In this document: in pieces, positions 9,224 through 19,285 of the stretch
Numbering within the stretch: position 1 is the first letter of the stretch
Layout: each line of letters starts with the position of its first letter
NCBI GenBank assembly: GCA_902168205.1
Contig: CABHOK010000014.1
Coordinates: 186,001 to 250,000, forward strand
Length of the DNA stretch: 64,000 nt
DNA from: an uncultured Chitinophaga sp.
Lineage (GTDB): Bacteria > Bacteroidota > Bacteroidia > Cytophagales > Cyclobacteriaceae
Reading direction: 5' to 3'
Program-made: the position numbers and the translations under genes
Notes under the pieces: generated by a model
Databases searched by the model: none
What the model was told of the DNA's origin: nothing
What the model saw: the letters and a program-made list of their open reading frames with translations, nothing else

Positions 9224-9931
9224 ATGAAGTACAAACGTATCCTCCTCAAACTCAGTGGAGAAGCATTACAAGGCTCGTCCAAGAGCACAAACATAGACCC
9301 GAATGTGCTGGAGCAGTATTGTGAAGAGATCAGAACCATTAAAGATCAGGGTGTAGAAATTGCGATCGTGATCGGGGGAGGAAACATCTTCAGAGGCGGC
9401 CAGGCAGAAGCACTCGGAATAGATCGTGTACAAGGCGATTACATGGGCATGCTTGCTACGGTTATCAATGCTATGGCATTGCAAAGTGCGCTTGAGCGAC
9501 ATGGTATGTTTACCCGCTTAATGGCAGGTATAAAAATGGAACAGGTGTGTGAACCATTCATCAGACGCAGAGCCATACGCCACCTTGAAAAAGGACGCAT
9601 TGTAATTTTTGGTGCAGGTATTGGTAATCCTTACTTTACTACAGACTCTACAGCAAGCTTGCGTGCTATAGAAGTACAGGCAAGTGTTGTATTAAAGGGT
9701 ACGCGCGTAGACGGTGTTTATACCAAAGACCCTGAAAAGTTTCCGGATGCTGTGCGGTATAACAAACTGTCCTTCCAGGAAGCGTATGAAAAAAATCTTA
9801 ACATTATGGATATGACAGCCTTTACGCTTTGTAAAGAAAACAAGTTGCCGATCATCGTGTTCGATATGAACAAGAAAGGCAACCTGCTGAAAGTTGTTAA
9901 CGGTGAAGAGGCCGGTACACTGATCAGCTAA
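9224..9931 (+). CDS. pyrH: UMP kinase
   Basis: It phosphorylates UMP to UDP in pyrimidine nucleotide synthesis. The 235-residue sequence is full length for the bacterial amino-acid-kinase-fold enzyme, with KLSGEALQG at the N-terminus, the glycine loop IGGGNIFRG near residue 54, ARG-type [14 protein letters not shown] helix, and a C-terminal [19 protein letters not shown] segment. frr follows 65 nt downstream, the usual bacterial neighbour. Confidence 0.97.
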   Translation: MKYKRILLKLSGEALQGSSKSTNIDPNVLEQYCEEIRTIKDQGVEIAIVIGGGNIFRGGQAEALGIDRVQGDYMGMLATVINAMALQSALERHGMFTRLMAGIKMEQVCEPFIRRRAIRHLEKGRIVIFGAGIGNPYFTTDSTASLRAIEVQASVVLKGTRVDGVYTKDPEKFPDAVRYNKLSFQEAYEKNLNIMDMTAFTLCKENKLPIIVFDMNKKGNLLKVVNGEEAGTLIS

Positions 9932-9996
9932 AAAGTAAGACACAGAAATTTTTCTAACAGTATAAAAGAAGTCATACTTATTTATATTTTATTTCT

Positions 9997-10551
9997 ATGG
10001 AAGAACTTGAATTATACCTGGAAGATGCACGCGACTCTATGACGAAAGCACTTAACCACGTAGGTCACGAACTCACCAAAATCCGTGCAGGAAAAGCAAA
10101 TCCCACCATGCTGGATGGTCTGCTGGTAAGTTATTATGGAGCAATGACTCCGCTACAACAGGTTGCTTCTGTTACCACACCCGATGCCCGCACGCTCTTT
10201 GTTAAGCCTTGGGAAAAAGGTATGATACCTGAAATTGAAAAGGCAATCATCAATGGAAACCTTGGTCTTAATCCGCAGAACGATGGCCAGCAGGTAATCA
10301 TAAATATACCGATGCTTACTGAAGAAAGACGGAAGCAACTGGTAAAACAGGTTGGCCAGGAATGCGAACATGGCAAAGTAAGCATCCGTAACATTCGCAA
10401 AGACACGAATGAACAACTTAAAAAAATCAAAGGTGTATCGGAAGATGATGTGAAGAATGCCGAAGAGAAAGTTCAGAAAATGACTGACGACTATATTACC
10501 AAAATTGATAGCCTGATGAAAAAGAAAGAAGGCGAGATCATGACGGTATAG
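9997..10551 (+). CDS. frr: Ribosome recycling factor
   Basis: With EF-G it splits the post-termination ribosome. The 184-residue length is standard. The N-terminal helix carries MTKALNHVGHELTKIRAGKANPTML-type residues (kept here in two parts: MTKALNHVGHEL and KIRAGKANP), the central beta-rich domain includes TPDARTLFVKPWEKG, and the C-terminal helix bundle has ERRKQLVKQVGQ and RNIRKDTNEQLKK. It forms a unit with pyrH and is followed by a strong hairpin terminator. Confidence 0.97.
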   Translation: MEELELYLEDARDSMTKALNHVGHELTKIRAGKANPTMLDGLLVSYYGAMTPLQQVASVTTPDARTLFVKPWEKGMIPEIEKAIINGNLGLNPQNDGQQVIINIPMLTEERRKQLVKQVGQECEHGKVSIRNIRKDTNEQLKKIKGVSEDDVKNAEEKVQKMTDDYITKIDSLMKKKEGEIMTV

Positions 10552-10584
10552 TATATGAAACTCGATCTATACTATAAATAACAA

Positions 10585-10618
10585 AAAAGTCCTGGAGTTT
10601 TCCAGGACTTTTGTTTTT
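10585..10618. terminator. Bidirectional terminator between frr and rodA
   Basis: A perfect 12-bp stem (10585-10596 with 10601-10612, core AGTCCTGGA) with a GTTT loop, flanked by A-runs on the left and T-runs on the right. It can end transcription of pyrH-frr from the left and of the mre-rodA operon from the right. Confidence 0.85.
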
Positions 10619-10708
10619 GGTATTGGCCTCCCGCAGGGCTTTGCTGTCACGTTTTTTGATTCCGCGAATATTGCTCAGTCTGCGGGAGATATATCTTTTA
10701 ATGCATTA

Positions 10709-11980
10709 TTATAATCGTTGCAGTACGTGCATACGATGTGCATCCAGTTTTAGCAGTATGAATAACAGAATGGTAAAACTCCAGAGCGATGAACCACCAT
10801 AGCTAAAGAATGGCAGAGGTATACCAATTACCGGGAACAACCCGATGGTCATAGCTATATTGGTAGCAAAGTGAAAAAAGAATATACAGGCAACCGAATA
10901 GCCATATACCCTGGCAAAACGATTCTTCTGTCGCTCCGCCAGAAATACTACACGCAGCAACAGGCCCATAAACAATGCGATCATCAGTAAACTTCCGATC
11001 CAGCCCTGCTCTTCTCCTATCGTACAGAAGATAAAGTCAGTATACTGTTCTGGTACAAACTTCAGTTTTGTCTGTGTGCCTTTTAAAAATCCTTTACCAA
11101 TTATACCACCACTACCAATCGCTACTTTTGATTGGTATACGTGATACCCGGCTCCTAGCTGATCGAGCTCCGGATTGATCAATACCATTACGCGTTTCTG
11201 ATGGTGTTCTTCCAGCAGGTTACTGAAAATGAATTCAACACTGGTAATTGTAAACGCCAGCACCAATGCACCCGCAGTAATAATCGCAAGGCGTTTAATT
11301 TTCTTTCTGCGGTTCATATACATGGTAATGCCCCATGCAGCACCAATCATTCCGAACAATATCCAGTTGTTCTCTACTAACAATGTAAGTATAAATATGA
11401 CAGCAACTCCCAATCCCACCAGCAACAAAAATGGCGACATACCTTCTCTGTAAAACACCAACAGGAAAACCATGAACACCATGGCCGTCCCATAGTCTTT
11501 TTGTAGCAGGATCAACATTATAGGCGCACCAATCAATGCGAAGAGTATAACCTGGTTACGAATGTTATCCATTCTGAAACCAATGGTACCTATAAATTTA
11601 GCCACTACGAGTGCTGTAGCAAACTTGGCGAACTCAGAAGGCTGCACGCCAAACGAACCAAAACCCAGCCATGCACGGTTACCGCCTACTTCTTTCCCTA
11701 TAAAGGGCACCAACAACAACAGGAACAATACTACACCATAAATTATGTAAGCAAACGTTTCGTAAAAACGCATGTCTATAATAAGTATAGCGAGGATGAG
11801 TATCGATGATGTGATGATGAACATCATCTGGCGACCGGAGTTCAATGACAGGTCGAAGATCGATTGTGTTTCATCGTAGGTAGCGGAGTATATATTCAGC
11901 CAACCCCAGAGCACCATAGCTCCGTAGATCATCACCGTTACCCAATCAATCTTGTGTGATATAATTTCGTCTTTCCTCAA
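10709..11980 (-). CDS. rodA: Rod shape-determining SEDS glycosyltransferase RodA
   Basis: The peptidoglycan polymerase of the elongasome, partner of PBP2. The 423-residue protein has about ten membrane helices and the SEDS signature residues, including LQKDYGTAMVF, the large loop with GFLKGTQTKLKFVPEQYTD, FIFCTIGEEQGW and the C-terminal GIPLPFFSYGGSS motif. The start is a TTG at 11980: an in-frame stop lies five codons upstream and the next ATG would delete the start of helix 1. pbp2 ends 47 nt before it. It is the last gene of the purH-mre operon. Confidence 0.93.
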   Translation of the reverse strand: MRKDEIISHKIDWVTVMIYGAMVLWGWLNIYSATYDETQSIFDLSLNSGRQMMFIITSSILILAILIIDMRFYETFAYIIYGVVLFLLLLVPFIGKEVGGNRAWLGFGSFGVQPSEFAKFATALVVAKFIGTIGFRMDNIRNQVILFALIGAPIMLILLQKDYGTAMVFMVFLLVFYREGMSPFLLLVGLGVAVIFILTLLVENNWILFGMIGAAWGITMYMNRRKKIKRLAIITAGALVLAFTITSVEFIFSNLLEEHHQKRVMVLINPELDQLGAGYHVYQSKVAIGSGGIIGKGFLKGTQTKLKFVPEQYTDFIFCTIGEEQGWIGSLLMIALFMGLLLRVVFLAERQKNRFARVYGYSVACIFFFHFATNIAMTIGLFPVIGIPLPFFSYGGSSLWSFTILLFILLKLDAHRMHVLQRL

Positions 11981-12027
11981 TGCGCTTAACTGTTAAAGGG
12001 TGAGCGTTGTTTTTACAGGTATATATT

Positions 12028-13851
12028 TTAGTGAAGGAATTTACCCTTCAACACATATTCTTCGATGTTGGGGCGTTGCGTTCCGCCCAGCAGGTATTTC
12101 TCAATCATGAGACTGGCGATCGAAGCCGCGGCTCGTCCGCCCTGACCAGAATATTCAACGTATACTGATATTGCAATTTTAGGATTCTCTTTCGGTGCGA
12201 ATGCTATAAATACCGAGTGATCAGGATTCGGTTCGTTCTGTACTGTTCCGGTTTTACCACATACCACTATATCTTTCAGCTTGGCGCGGTATTGTGCTGT
12301 ACCAGCCTCCACCACACGCTCCATAGCATCGCGCGCTATTCTGAAGTTTGCAGAGTCGATTGTTGTATAATGTTTTTCCAGGTACTGTGGCAACGGCATG
12401 CCTGTGCTGCCAATAGATTTGATCAGGTGTGGTGTAAAGTAATATCCTTTGTTAGCAACGGTGGCGGCAAAGTTTGCCATTTGCAACGGCACCACCATGT
12501 TCTCGCCTTCACCAATCGCGATGGAGTATATATTTGAGAATTTCCAGGGACGTCCTCCGTAAGCACGGTCGTAATATTCGGGACTTGGCACCAGACCACG
12601 CTTTTCATTCGGAAGATCTATACCTAATCTTTTTCCAAAACCGAAGCTCATAATGTGTTTGTCCCATTCGGCCAGACCTATACGTGTATCATCAAACGGA
12701 TTGCCGCCTTTACCTTTATTCAGCATTCTGCGCAGCACGTTATGGAAGTACGGGTTGCATGAGTTGGTAATGGCTCCACGAAGATCTTCGTTCGAGTGCG
12801 GGCCGTGACAGTTAATGATCGAGCGATCGCAACGTATGCGTGTCTCCGGAGTAATAACACCTTCCTGCAACGCTACCATCGCCTGTGCAATTTTAAATAT
12901 AGACCCCGGGCGATACTGCGCCATCAATGGTCGGTTAAACAAAGGCTTGAGACTATCGTTGCTGATGAGTGCGAAGTTCTTGCTATAGTTTTTACCCGTG
13001 AGCAGATTCGGATCGTATGACGGGCCTGATACCATCGCCAGTATTTCTCCGGTTGAAGGTTCAATAGCAATGATACTTCCTGCTTTACCATTTAGAAGAA
13101 ACGCTCCGTATTCCTGCAGCGTCAGATCGATGGTTGAGACAAGATCCTGACCGGGTACAGAAAGTGTATCATATTTTCCACCTTCATAAGAGCCCTTGAT
13201 AACACCATCTTTGTTTCGCATCAGGTGTTTTACTCCACGCTTGCCGCGTAAGTATTCTTCGTAGTAAGCTTCTATACCGCTTTGCCCGATGTAATCTCCC
13301 TGGCGGTAAAATCCACTTTTATCCTTCTCAAGTTTATTTTTTGATATTTCACTTACATAGCCAATGGCATTCGCAACCGCTTTACTGGCATACGCACGTG
13401 TTGTTCTGTCTTGTATAAAGAAGCCGGGAAATTCATCCATGTGGTCCTGCACTTTGGCAAGATCCTGTGTGGACAATTGGCGAAGGAAAGGGAAAGGCTG
13501 AAACTGGTTTGCCTTTCGGTTTCTGATCTCGGTTCTGAAATTGTTAAAGAGGTCGCGAAGTTCCTGCGGAGTTTTTTCGAATACCTGGCAAAAGCGGGTG
13601 CTATCGAAATGTTTTACCTCGTGCAGAATAACCATGAGGTCAAACTCCGGATTGTTATATACTATAAGTTTACCATTACGGTCTTTAATAATTCCGCGAA
13701 TCGGGTATTGAGGCTCTTTACGGATGGCGTTTACACCGGCCATCTCTTTGTAGCTGTCTTCAACAATCTGTATGAAAAATAACTTTACCAGGAAGATAAA
13801 GCCTACCAGTAGAAAAACGAGCTGTAAAACTTCTTTCCGACCTTCGTTCAT
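12028..13851 (-). CDS. mrdA: Penicillin-binding protein 2 (elongasome transpeptidase)
   Basis: A class B PBP that crosslinks peptidoglycan made by RodA. The 607-residue protein has one N-terminal membrane helix (about 8-24), a pedestal/dimerisation domain, and a transpeptidase domain with SxxK in RPGSIFKIAQA, SxN as TNSCNPYFH and KTGT in CGKTGTVQN. It lies between mreD and rodA in the standard elongation gene order. Confidence 0.95.
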   Translation of the reverse strand: MNEGRKEVLQLVFLLVGFIFLVKLFFIQIVEDSYKEMAGVNAIRKEPQYPIRGIIKDRNGKLIVYNNPEFDLMVILHEVKHFDSTRFCQVFEKTPQELRDLFNNFRTEIRNRKANQFQPFPFLRQLSTQDLAKVQDHMDEFPGFFIQDRTTRAYASKAVANAIGYVSEISKNKLEKDKSGFYRQGDYIGQSGIEAYYEEYLRGKRGVKHLMRNKDGVIKGSYEGGKYDTLSVPGQDLVSTIDLTLQEYGAFLLNGKAGSIIAIEPSTGEILAMVSGPSYDPNLLTGKNYSKNFALISNDSLKPLFNRPLMAQYRPGSIFKIAQAMVALQEGVITPETRIRCDRSIINCHGPHSNEDLRGAITNSCNPYFHNVLRRMLNKGKGGNPFDDTRIGLAEWDKHIMSFGFGKRLGIDLPNEKRGLVPSPEYYDRAYGGRPWKFSNIYSIAIGEGENMVVPLQMANFAATVANKGYYFTPHLIKSIGSTGMPLPQYLEKHYTTIDSANFRIARDAMERVVEAGTAQYRAKLKDIVVCGKTGTVQNEPNPDHSVFIAFAPKENPKIAISVYVEYSGQGGRAAASIASLMIEKYLLGGTQRPNIEEYVLKGKFLH

Positions 13852-13995
13852 AGTATATAATAAGGCAAAGTTAAGGTATAGTAAAAGTACACGTGACGCG
13901 AGTTTCTTCGATACATTACGTGTGCATAAATGTTTGAAGAGACTCTCTATCTATACTCTGAGTTTCTCTTGGAAGAGAACGTCAGCATAAACCTA

Positions 13996-14508
13996 TTAGC
14001 GTCTTCTGCTCGGAAACAAAAATTGAGCAATTAAAATTACCAGCATTGTAAAAAAAGTGCTGGTGATAATTTTCCACAGCGTAAACCAGAACATTCCGAA
14101 GCCGCCAGCTTCCATAAAAAATAAAACTGAATGGTGTAAAAATACAAGCGGCAACGAATAGATGATAAACCACTGGAACCCACCCAACGCAAGAGACGGT
14201 GTAGAATTACTGTCATATCCGCCCTGGGGCGTCATGGAGTTAAGCCAGAAGTTTCGCACATACATAATCAGCACACATGCAAAAGCATGTAACCCGATGC
14301 TTTCATAAAACATGTCTACGGCAAAACCCATCAGAAAGCCAATACCCATTAGCATAAGTGGGTTGGTTTCCACCGGCAACAACAACAGATATAGTATATA
14401 AAGAAAACAGAATGCAGTATGAAATAAAACTACGTTTTGCAGGATCAATACCTGGTAGAACAGGTAAATGAAAAACGCTATGACCTGATAAATCATCCCC
14501 CTGCTCAT
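13996..14508 (-). CDS. mreD: Rod shape-determining protein MreD
   Basis: A 170-residue membrane protein with about five hydrophobic helices and the family-like motif LMGFAVDMFYESIGLHAFA. MreD proteins are poorly conserved, so the call rests on topology plus position. Its ATG overlaps the mreC stop (ATGA at 14505-14508), which indicates translational coupling. pbp2 starts 144 nt downstream. Confidence 0.88.
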   Translation of the reverse strand: MSRGMIYQVIAFFIYLFYQVLILQNVVLFHTAFCFLYILYLLLLPVETNPLMLMGIGFLMGFAVDMFYESIGLHAFACVLIMYVRNFWLNSMTPQGGYDSNSTPSLALGGFQWFIIYSLPLVFLHHSVLFFMEAGGFGMFWFTLWKIITSTFFTMLVILIAQFLFPSRRR

Positions 14509-15341
14509 TTCTCCAATTCGTTAACAGCCTGCTCCAAAGAATCCAGTTCGTGCTTCAGCTCACTCTTAACAACGGTTACATACGAGAGCTTGCGGAAATC
14601 TTGCGACAATTTCACACTCAGATCGTACGAAAGTGCTTCGTTACCCAGCTTTACATCTGTAACCGTTCCGATCATGATGCCCTCCGGGAAGATGGCGTTG
14701 AAACCGGAAGTAACAACCGTATCGCCTACCATCGGATTTACGTGACGAGGTATATATTTCAATTTAACAAGTCCGGGATCGTGACCTTCCCATTGCACAG
14801 AGCCAAAATGACCGGTGCGTTTCAACACGGCAGACACCATCATATCGATGTGTAATAAAGATGTTACTACACCATAATGACTGGAAACCATTTTTACTTT
14901 ACCCACAACACCTAACGGACTGATCACTGCCATGCCGGCAGCCACGCCTTCATCTTTACCTTTATTTATAGTGATAAAGTTTTTGAACTGATCTACGTGG
15001 TTGTTTACCACCTTGGCACTTACAAAGTCAAATCGCCTGGTGAGTGTTGTGTCGCGCAGGGCCAGCGTATCCATTTCCAGGCGCTGGTTGTCTTGTTCCA
15101 CACGTCTGCGCAGCACAGCGTTCTCTTCTGCGAGCGTTGTGTTTACATCGCGCAGCAAAAAGTAATCGCGTATACTTTGCGAGAAGTTGTTCAGGGATGC
15201 TACTACCGTATTGGAAGAGTTAAAAAACTTGGCTCCCTGGTATGCGTTGTTTTCTACCACGAGCCAAAAGCAAAATACTTCCAGCACGATGAAGGTAAAG
15301 AAGGCCCTGTACTGATAGATGAAATAAAATAGACGCTCCAT
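14505..15341 (-). CDS. mreC: Rod shape-determining protein MreC
   Basis: A 278-residue periplasmic scaffold: one N-terminal membrane helix (about 10-28), a coiled coil (about 55-100, NTTLAEENAVLRRRVEQD) and the double beta-barrel domain with VVGKVKMVSSHYGVVTSLLH and GDTVVTSGFNAIFPEGIMIG. It connects cytoplasmic MreB with PBP2/RodA. It lies 69 nt after mreB and overlaps mreD by 4 nt. Confidence 0.94.
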   Translation of the reverse strand: MERLFYFIYQYRAFFTFIVLEVFCFWLVVENNAYQGAKFFNSSNTVVASLNNFSQSIRDYFLLRDVNTTLAEENAVLRRRVEQDNQRLEMDTLALRDTTLTRRFDFVSAKVVNNHVDQFKNFITINKGKDEGVAAGMAVISPLGVVGKVKMVSSHYGVVTSLLHIDMMVSAVLKRTGHFGSVQWEGHDPGLVKLKYIPRHVNPMVGDTVVTSGFNAIFPEGIMIGTVTDVKLGNEALSYDLSVKLSQDFRKLSYVTVVKSELKHELDSLEQAVNELEK

Positions 15342-15410
15342 TAAACTCCAGTTAAGGTGCGTTTAGTCTCTGATAATATTCGTACCTCACCCATTCGCAA
15401 CCGCCCAGGC

Positions 15411-16436
15411 TTAAGTCATTAACACAGCACGGAACTGTGCAATATTCTTTAATGCCTGACCTGTTCCGCGAACAACGGCACGAAGCGGATCATCGGCAAC
15501 GTGAATCGGAAGTTTGGTTTTAAGGGCAAGACGTTTGTCCAATCCTCTCAGCAAGGCTCCACCGCCAGTCAGATATATACCGCGTTCGTATATATCAGCC
15601 GAAAGTTCAGGAGGAGAAGTTTCCAATGCTTTGAGTACAGCTTCTTCGAGTTTGGAAACAGATTTATCCAATGCGAAGGCAACTTCAGAATAAGATATCT
15701 TGATCGTCTTGGGTATACCGGTCATCAGATCTCGGCCGCGGATTTCATAATCGTCTGGTCCGTCATCAAGTTCCGTTAACGCAGAACCCACTTCTATTTT
15801 AACCTTCTCGGCCGAGCGCTCACCAATCAGCAGGTTGTGCTGGCGTCTCATATAGTCAAGGATATCACGGTTGAAAGTATCACCTGCTACGCGTATGGAC
15901 TGGTCGCACACAATACCCGAAAGGGCTATCACGGCAATATCCGTTGTTCCACCACCTATATCAACAATCATGTTACCAATAGGCTGTTCGATATCTATAC
16001 CTGTACCAATCGCAGCCGAGATTGGTTCATAGATCATATATACTTCTTTGGCACCGGCATGTTCAGCCGAATCGCGCACGGCACGTTTCTCAACTTCGGT
16101 TATACCAGACGGGATACAAATCACCATTCTGTAAGATGGTGGGAAGAGACGTTTACCGGTATCTACCATTTTGATAAGACCGCGCAGCATCATCTCGGCA
16201 GCCTGGAAGTCGGCAATTACACCTTCCTTCAGCGGGCGTATAGTCTTGATGTGATCGTGCGTTTTCTCATGCATCTGCATGGCTTCACGACCAATGGCAA
16301 GCACCTTGTTGTTTACTTTGTCGAGAGCGATGATAGAAGGCTCATCCACTACGATCTTATCTTTGTGAATGATAAGGGTGTTTGCTGTTCCCAGATCTAT
16401 TGCAATGTCACTGGTGAAGAAATCAAAAAATGCCAT
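15411..16436 (-). CDS. mreB: Actin-like rod shape-determining protein MreB
   Basis: A cytoplasmic actin homologue that organises lateral wall growth. The 341 residues include the phosphate-1 loop DIAIDLGTANTLI, phosphate-2 MIVDIGGGTTDIAVIA (about residue 158) and the adenosine motif LTGGGALLRGLDKRL near residue 290. Length and motifs are normal. It has a 231-nt upstream gap after purH, so a separate promoter is possible, but I see no full-consensus one. Confidence 0.97.
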   Translation of the reverse strand: MAFFDFFTSDIAIDLGTANTLIIHKDKIVVDEPSIIALDKVNNKVLAIGREAMQMHEKTHDHIKTIRPLKEGVIADFQAAEMMLRGLIKMVDTGKRLFPPSYRMVICIPSGITEVEKRAVRDSAEHAGAKEVYMIYEPISAAIGTGIDIEQPIGNMIVDIGGGTTDIAVIALSGIVCDQSIRVAGDTFNRDILDYMRRQHNLLIGERSAEKVKIEVGSALTELDDGPDDYEIRGRDLMTGIPKTIKISYSEVAFALDKSVSKLEEAVLKALETSPPELSADIYERGIYLTGGGALLRGLDKRLALKTKLPIHVADDPLRAVVRGTGQALKNIAQFRAVLMT

Positions 16437-16667
16437 GTATCTGTATTCCCTATGTTTAAAAATTGTGTCTTAGAACTAACCAAGATAGCGCCTGTAAAAT
16501 TGCATTTAATTTACCAAATTAATGAGTATCAGTATAAAAATGTAATTTTTTTAGGAGCGCCTGAACATTCCAGTCGGTGAACGACAATGGTTCAAGGTTG
16601 CTGGCTCGCGGTTTCACGTCTAACGAATGGCTATACCTAAAACCTTGCGCCAACCCGGAGCTATATA

Positions 16668-18194
16668 TCAATGTTTAAAGTGACGTGTACCGGTAAATAC
16701 CATTGCCATACCGTGCCCGTCACAATAGTCGATTGAGTCCTGATCTTTTACCGAGCCTCCTGGTTGAATCACGGCATGGATACCGTGCTGATCCGCGATC
16801 TCCACACAATCCGGGAACGGGAAGAAAGCATCCGATGCCATCACAGCTCCTTTCAGGTTAAACCCGAAAGCACCTGCTTTTTCAATTGCCTGTTTCAACG
16901 CATCAACCCGTGAAGTCTGTCCTACTCCGCTCGCCAGCAACTGACCGTCTACTGCGAGTATAATGGTGTTTGATTTTGTGTGCTTGCAGATCTTGCTCGC
17001 AAAGAGTAAAGCATTTACCTCGGCTGTAGTAGGTGGTACCTTGGTGACTACTTTCAAATCGGCCTGTACGTCTGTCTTCAGATCGAGGTCTTGTTCAATG
17101 ACACCGTTCAAAATGGTTTTGCTCTGCTTAGTCTCCGTGAGTTGTTTCTTCTGCAGCAGGATCATACGATTCTTCTTGCTTCGTAACAGCGCCAGAGCAT
17201 CATCAGTATAGGCCGGGGCAATAAGTATTTCGAAGAACAGTTTGTTGATCTCTTCTGCTGCCGCTATATCTATGGTTTTATTGGTAGCGAGAACACCACC
17301 AAACGCAGATATAGTATCTGCCTGGAATGCCTTGAGGTAAGCATCTTTCACCGAAGTGCCAGTAGCCACGCCACATGCGTTGGTGTGCTTGATGATAACG
17401 AAAGCCGTTTCACTTTCAAACTCTTTTACCAGGTTTACGGCTGCATCAACATCCACCAGGTTGTTATAGGAAAGTTCTTTACCGTTAAGTTGTTCAAACA
17501 GTCCGTCAAGGTCACCATAGTATGTTCCTTTCTGATGAGGATTTTCCCCGTAACGAAGTACACGTCCCTGCTGGTAACTTTTTTTATAGCTTGGTAGCTG
17601 GAATTCGTTGTTGAAGTAATTAAATATAGCCGAGTCGTAATGCGATGTAACATCAAACGCCATCGCGGCAAACTTCTTGCGATCGGCTAAATCAGAAGCA
17701 CAGTTCTTCGCCTGTAACAACGCGAGCAGTTCGCTATACTGGTTGCGTGAAGCAACAATAAGCACATCGTTAAAATTCTTGGCTGCTCCACGAATGAGGG
17801 AGATGCCCCCTATATCTATCTTCTCAATAATGTCTTCTTCCGATCCGCCTTTAGCAACCGTTTCTTCGAACGGATACAGGTCTACAATCACCAGGTCGAT
17901 CGGGGCGATGTTAAACTCTTTAGCCTGCTTCAGGTCACCGGCATCTTCGCGTCTATAAAGTATACCTCCGAATATAGCGGGATGTAATGTTTTAACACGG
18001 CCTCCGAAAATAGAAGGGTATCCCGTAAGGTCTTCAACCGGTGTTACAGCATAGCCCAGCTTCTCAATAAATTCCTGCGTGCCTCCGGTCGATACAAATT
18101 CTACTCCCTGTTTGCCGAGCGCATGTACTATAGGCTCCAGGTTATCTTTATAAAAAACAGAGATAAGAGCTCGGGTAATTTTCTGGGTAGCCAT
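16668..18194 (-). CDS. purH: Bifunctional AICAR formyltransferase / IMP cyclohydrolase
   Basis: It catalyses the last two steps of IMP synthesis. The 508-residue protein has an N-terminal IMP cyclohydrolase (MGS-like fold, STGGTQEFIEKLGY, GGRVKTLHPAIFGGIL) and a C-terminal transformylase with RYGENPHQKGTYY, IIKHTNACGVA (Lys-His catalytic pair) and SDAFFPFPDCVE. purH before mreB is a gene order seen in other Bacteroidetes. Confidence 0.96.
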   Translation of the reverse strand: MATQKITRALISVFYKDNLEPIVHALGKQGVEFVSTGGTQEFIEKLGYAVTPVEDLTGYPSIFGGRVKTLHPAIFGGILYRREDAGDLKQAKEFNIAPIDLVIVDLYPFEETVAKGGSEEDIIEKIDIGGISLIRGAAKNFNDVLIVASRNQYSELLALLQAKNCASDLADRKKFAAMAFDVTSHYDSAIFNYFNNEFQLPSYKKSYQQGRVLRYGENPHQKGTYYGDLDGLFEQLNGKELSYNNLVDVDAAVNLVKEFESETAFVIIKHTNACGVATGTSVKDAYLKAFQADTISAFGGVLATNKTIDIAAAEEINKLFFEILIAPAYTDDALALLRSKKNRMILLQKKQLTETKQSKTILNGVIEQDLDLKTDVQADLKVVTKVPPTTAEVNALLFASKICKHTKSNTIILAVDGQLLASGVGQTSRVDALKQAIEKAGAFGFNLKGAVMASDAFFPFPDCVEIADQHGIHAVIQPGGSVKDQDSIDYCDGHGMAMVFTGTRHFKH

Positions 18195-18229
18195 GTTCAG
18201 GAATAGATTTAGTAATTTAAAATGAGGTG

Positions 18230-18237
18230 CAAAAGTA
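18230..18237 (-). promoter_or_regulatory. -7 promoter element upstream of purH
   Basis: TACTTTTG on the minus strand is a full match to TAnnTTTG, followed by C as is common, 36 nt before the purH ATG. No clear TTG is seen at the -33 position. Confidence 0.45.
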
Positions 18238-18315
18238 GTTTTTGATGCACGATTTAAGAAGGAGCCGTCCGAATTTTCTTCACGAAATCAAATGCCCGTA
18301 GGGTCTGCCGCGGGT

Positions 18316-18347
18316 TAAAAAGAAAAGGCCCTGCATTACCAGAGCCT
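18316..18347 (-). terminator. Terminator after the omega-amidase gene
   Basis: On the minus strand AGGCTCTG and CAGGGCCT pair (one T-G wobble) across a 6-nt loop and are followed by TTTCTTTTT. It closes the def-aminotransferase-omega-amidase unit. Confidence 0.75.
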
Positions 18348-18382
18348 CATCATGTATACTTAATCGCGAAGTGTAATCAGGA

Positions 18383-19204
18383 TCAGAATTCTGATTCCTC
18401 GTACTCTTCAAACTCAATGGTAAAATCATCGGCATCAATATAGGCCGGAAAGCGATCGCGGAAAGCGTGCAGTGCATTCGCGCTTAGTTCCATAGTGCGC
18501 ACGGCTTCTCCGCCTTCATTGGTATAAATCACTTCGCCTTTCGGACTGATAATCGAAGAGTGACCGTTATATTCTATACCGTGATCATCCTGCCCCACAC
18601 GATTCACACCTACTACATAGCTCAGGTTTTCAATGGCACGTGCCTTCAGCAGGGTGTCCCACATCTCGATGCGTGTAACCGGCCAGTTGGCAACATAGAT
18701 AGCCACATCGTACGATAACTTTTGATTGACCCGATCCCAACGATTACGGCTCCACACCGGGAAGCGCAGGTCGTAACAGATCAGCGGGCATATCTTCCAA
18801 CCTCTCCAGGTACCAATGAGCAGACTCTCTCCGGCAGAGTAAGTCTTGTGCTCGTTCTCCATTCTGAAAAGGTGGCGCTTGTCGTATGTCTTGAAATTTC
18901 CTCCGGGCTCCATCCAGAGCAGGCGGTTGTAGTAACGGTCGTGTACACTTACAATATAGCTACCGAGTATAAGCGCTCCGGTCTGATCGGCCATTTGTCT
19001 CATCCACTTGAACGTGCGCATGTTCATAAGTTCCGCTTTTTTAGGAGCGGCCATGGTAAAACCGGTTGTAAACATTTCGGGGAGCACGATCACGTCCGTG
19101 GAACCGGGGATCTGCCAGATCTTCTCCTCGAACATCGCCAGATTAGCTTCGATGTCTTCCCAGTGCAAATCGGATTGGATCAGCGTAATTTTAAGGTCCT
19201 GCAT
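18383..19204 (-). CDS. Carbon-nitrogen hydrolase, omega-amidase (YafV/Nit2-like)
   Basis: A 273-residue nitrilase-fold enzyme with the catalytic triad visible: Glu43 in LPEMFTTGF, Lys109 in YDKRHLF and Cys143 in ICYDLRFP. These contexts match the YafV/Nit2 omega-amidase branch, which hydrolyses alpha-ketoglutaramate made when glutamine donates its amino group. The upstream neighbour is an aminotransferase of the glutamine/methionine type, so the pair makes biochemical sense: the amidase pulls the transamination forward. Cytosolic, no signal peptide. Confidence 0.87.
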   Translation of the reverse strand: MQDLKITLIQSDLHWEDIEANLAMFEEKIWQIPGSTDVIVLPEMFTTGFTMAAPKKAELMNMRTFKWMRQMADQTGALILGSYIVSVHDRYYNRLLWMEPGGNFKTYDKRHLFRMENEHKTYSAGESLLIGTWRGWKICPLICYDLRFPVWSRNRWDRVNQKLSYDVAIYVANWPVTRIEMWDTLLKARAIENLSYVVGVNRVGQDDHGIEYNGHSSIISPKGEVIYTNEGGEAVRTMELSANALHAFRDRFPAYIDADDFTIEFEEYEESEF

Positions 19205-19285
19205 GGCTTGTGGATTTCGCCTGCAAAGAAACGCAATGAACCGGAATTTGTCTAAGGAAACTTTTGCGAATGGACTGCAATGTTG

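Noticed and set aside
16437-16667. mreB promoter at TATCTTGG
   Set aside because: One mismatch at a key position and no -33 TTG; not strong enough to list.
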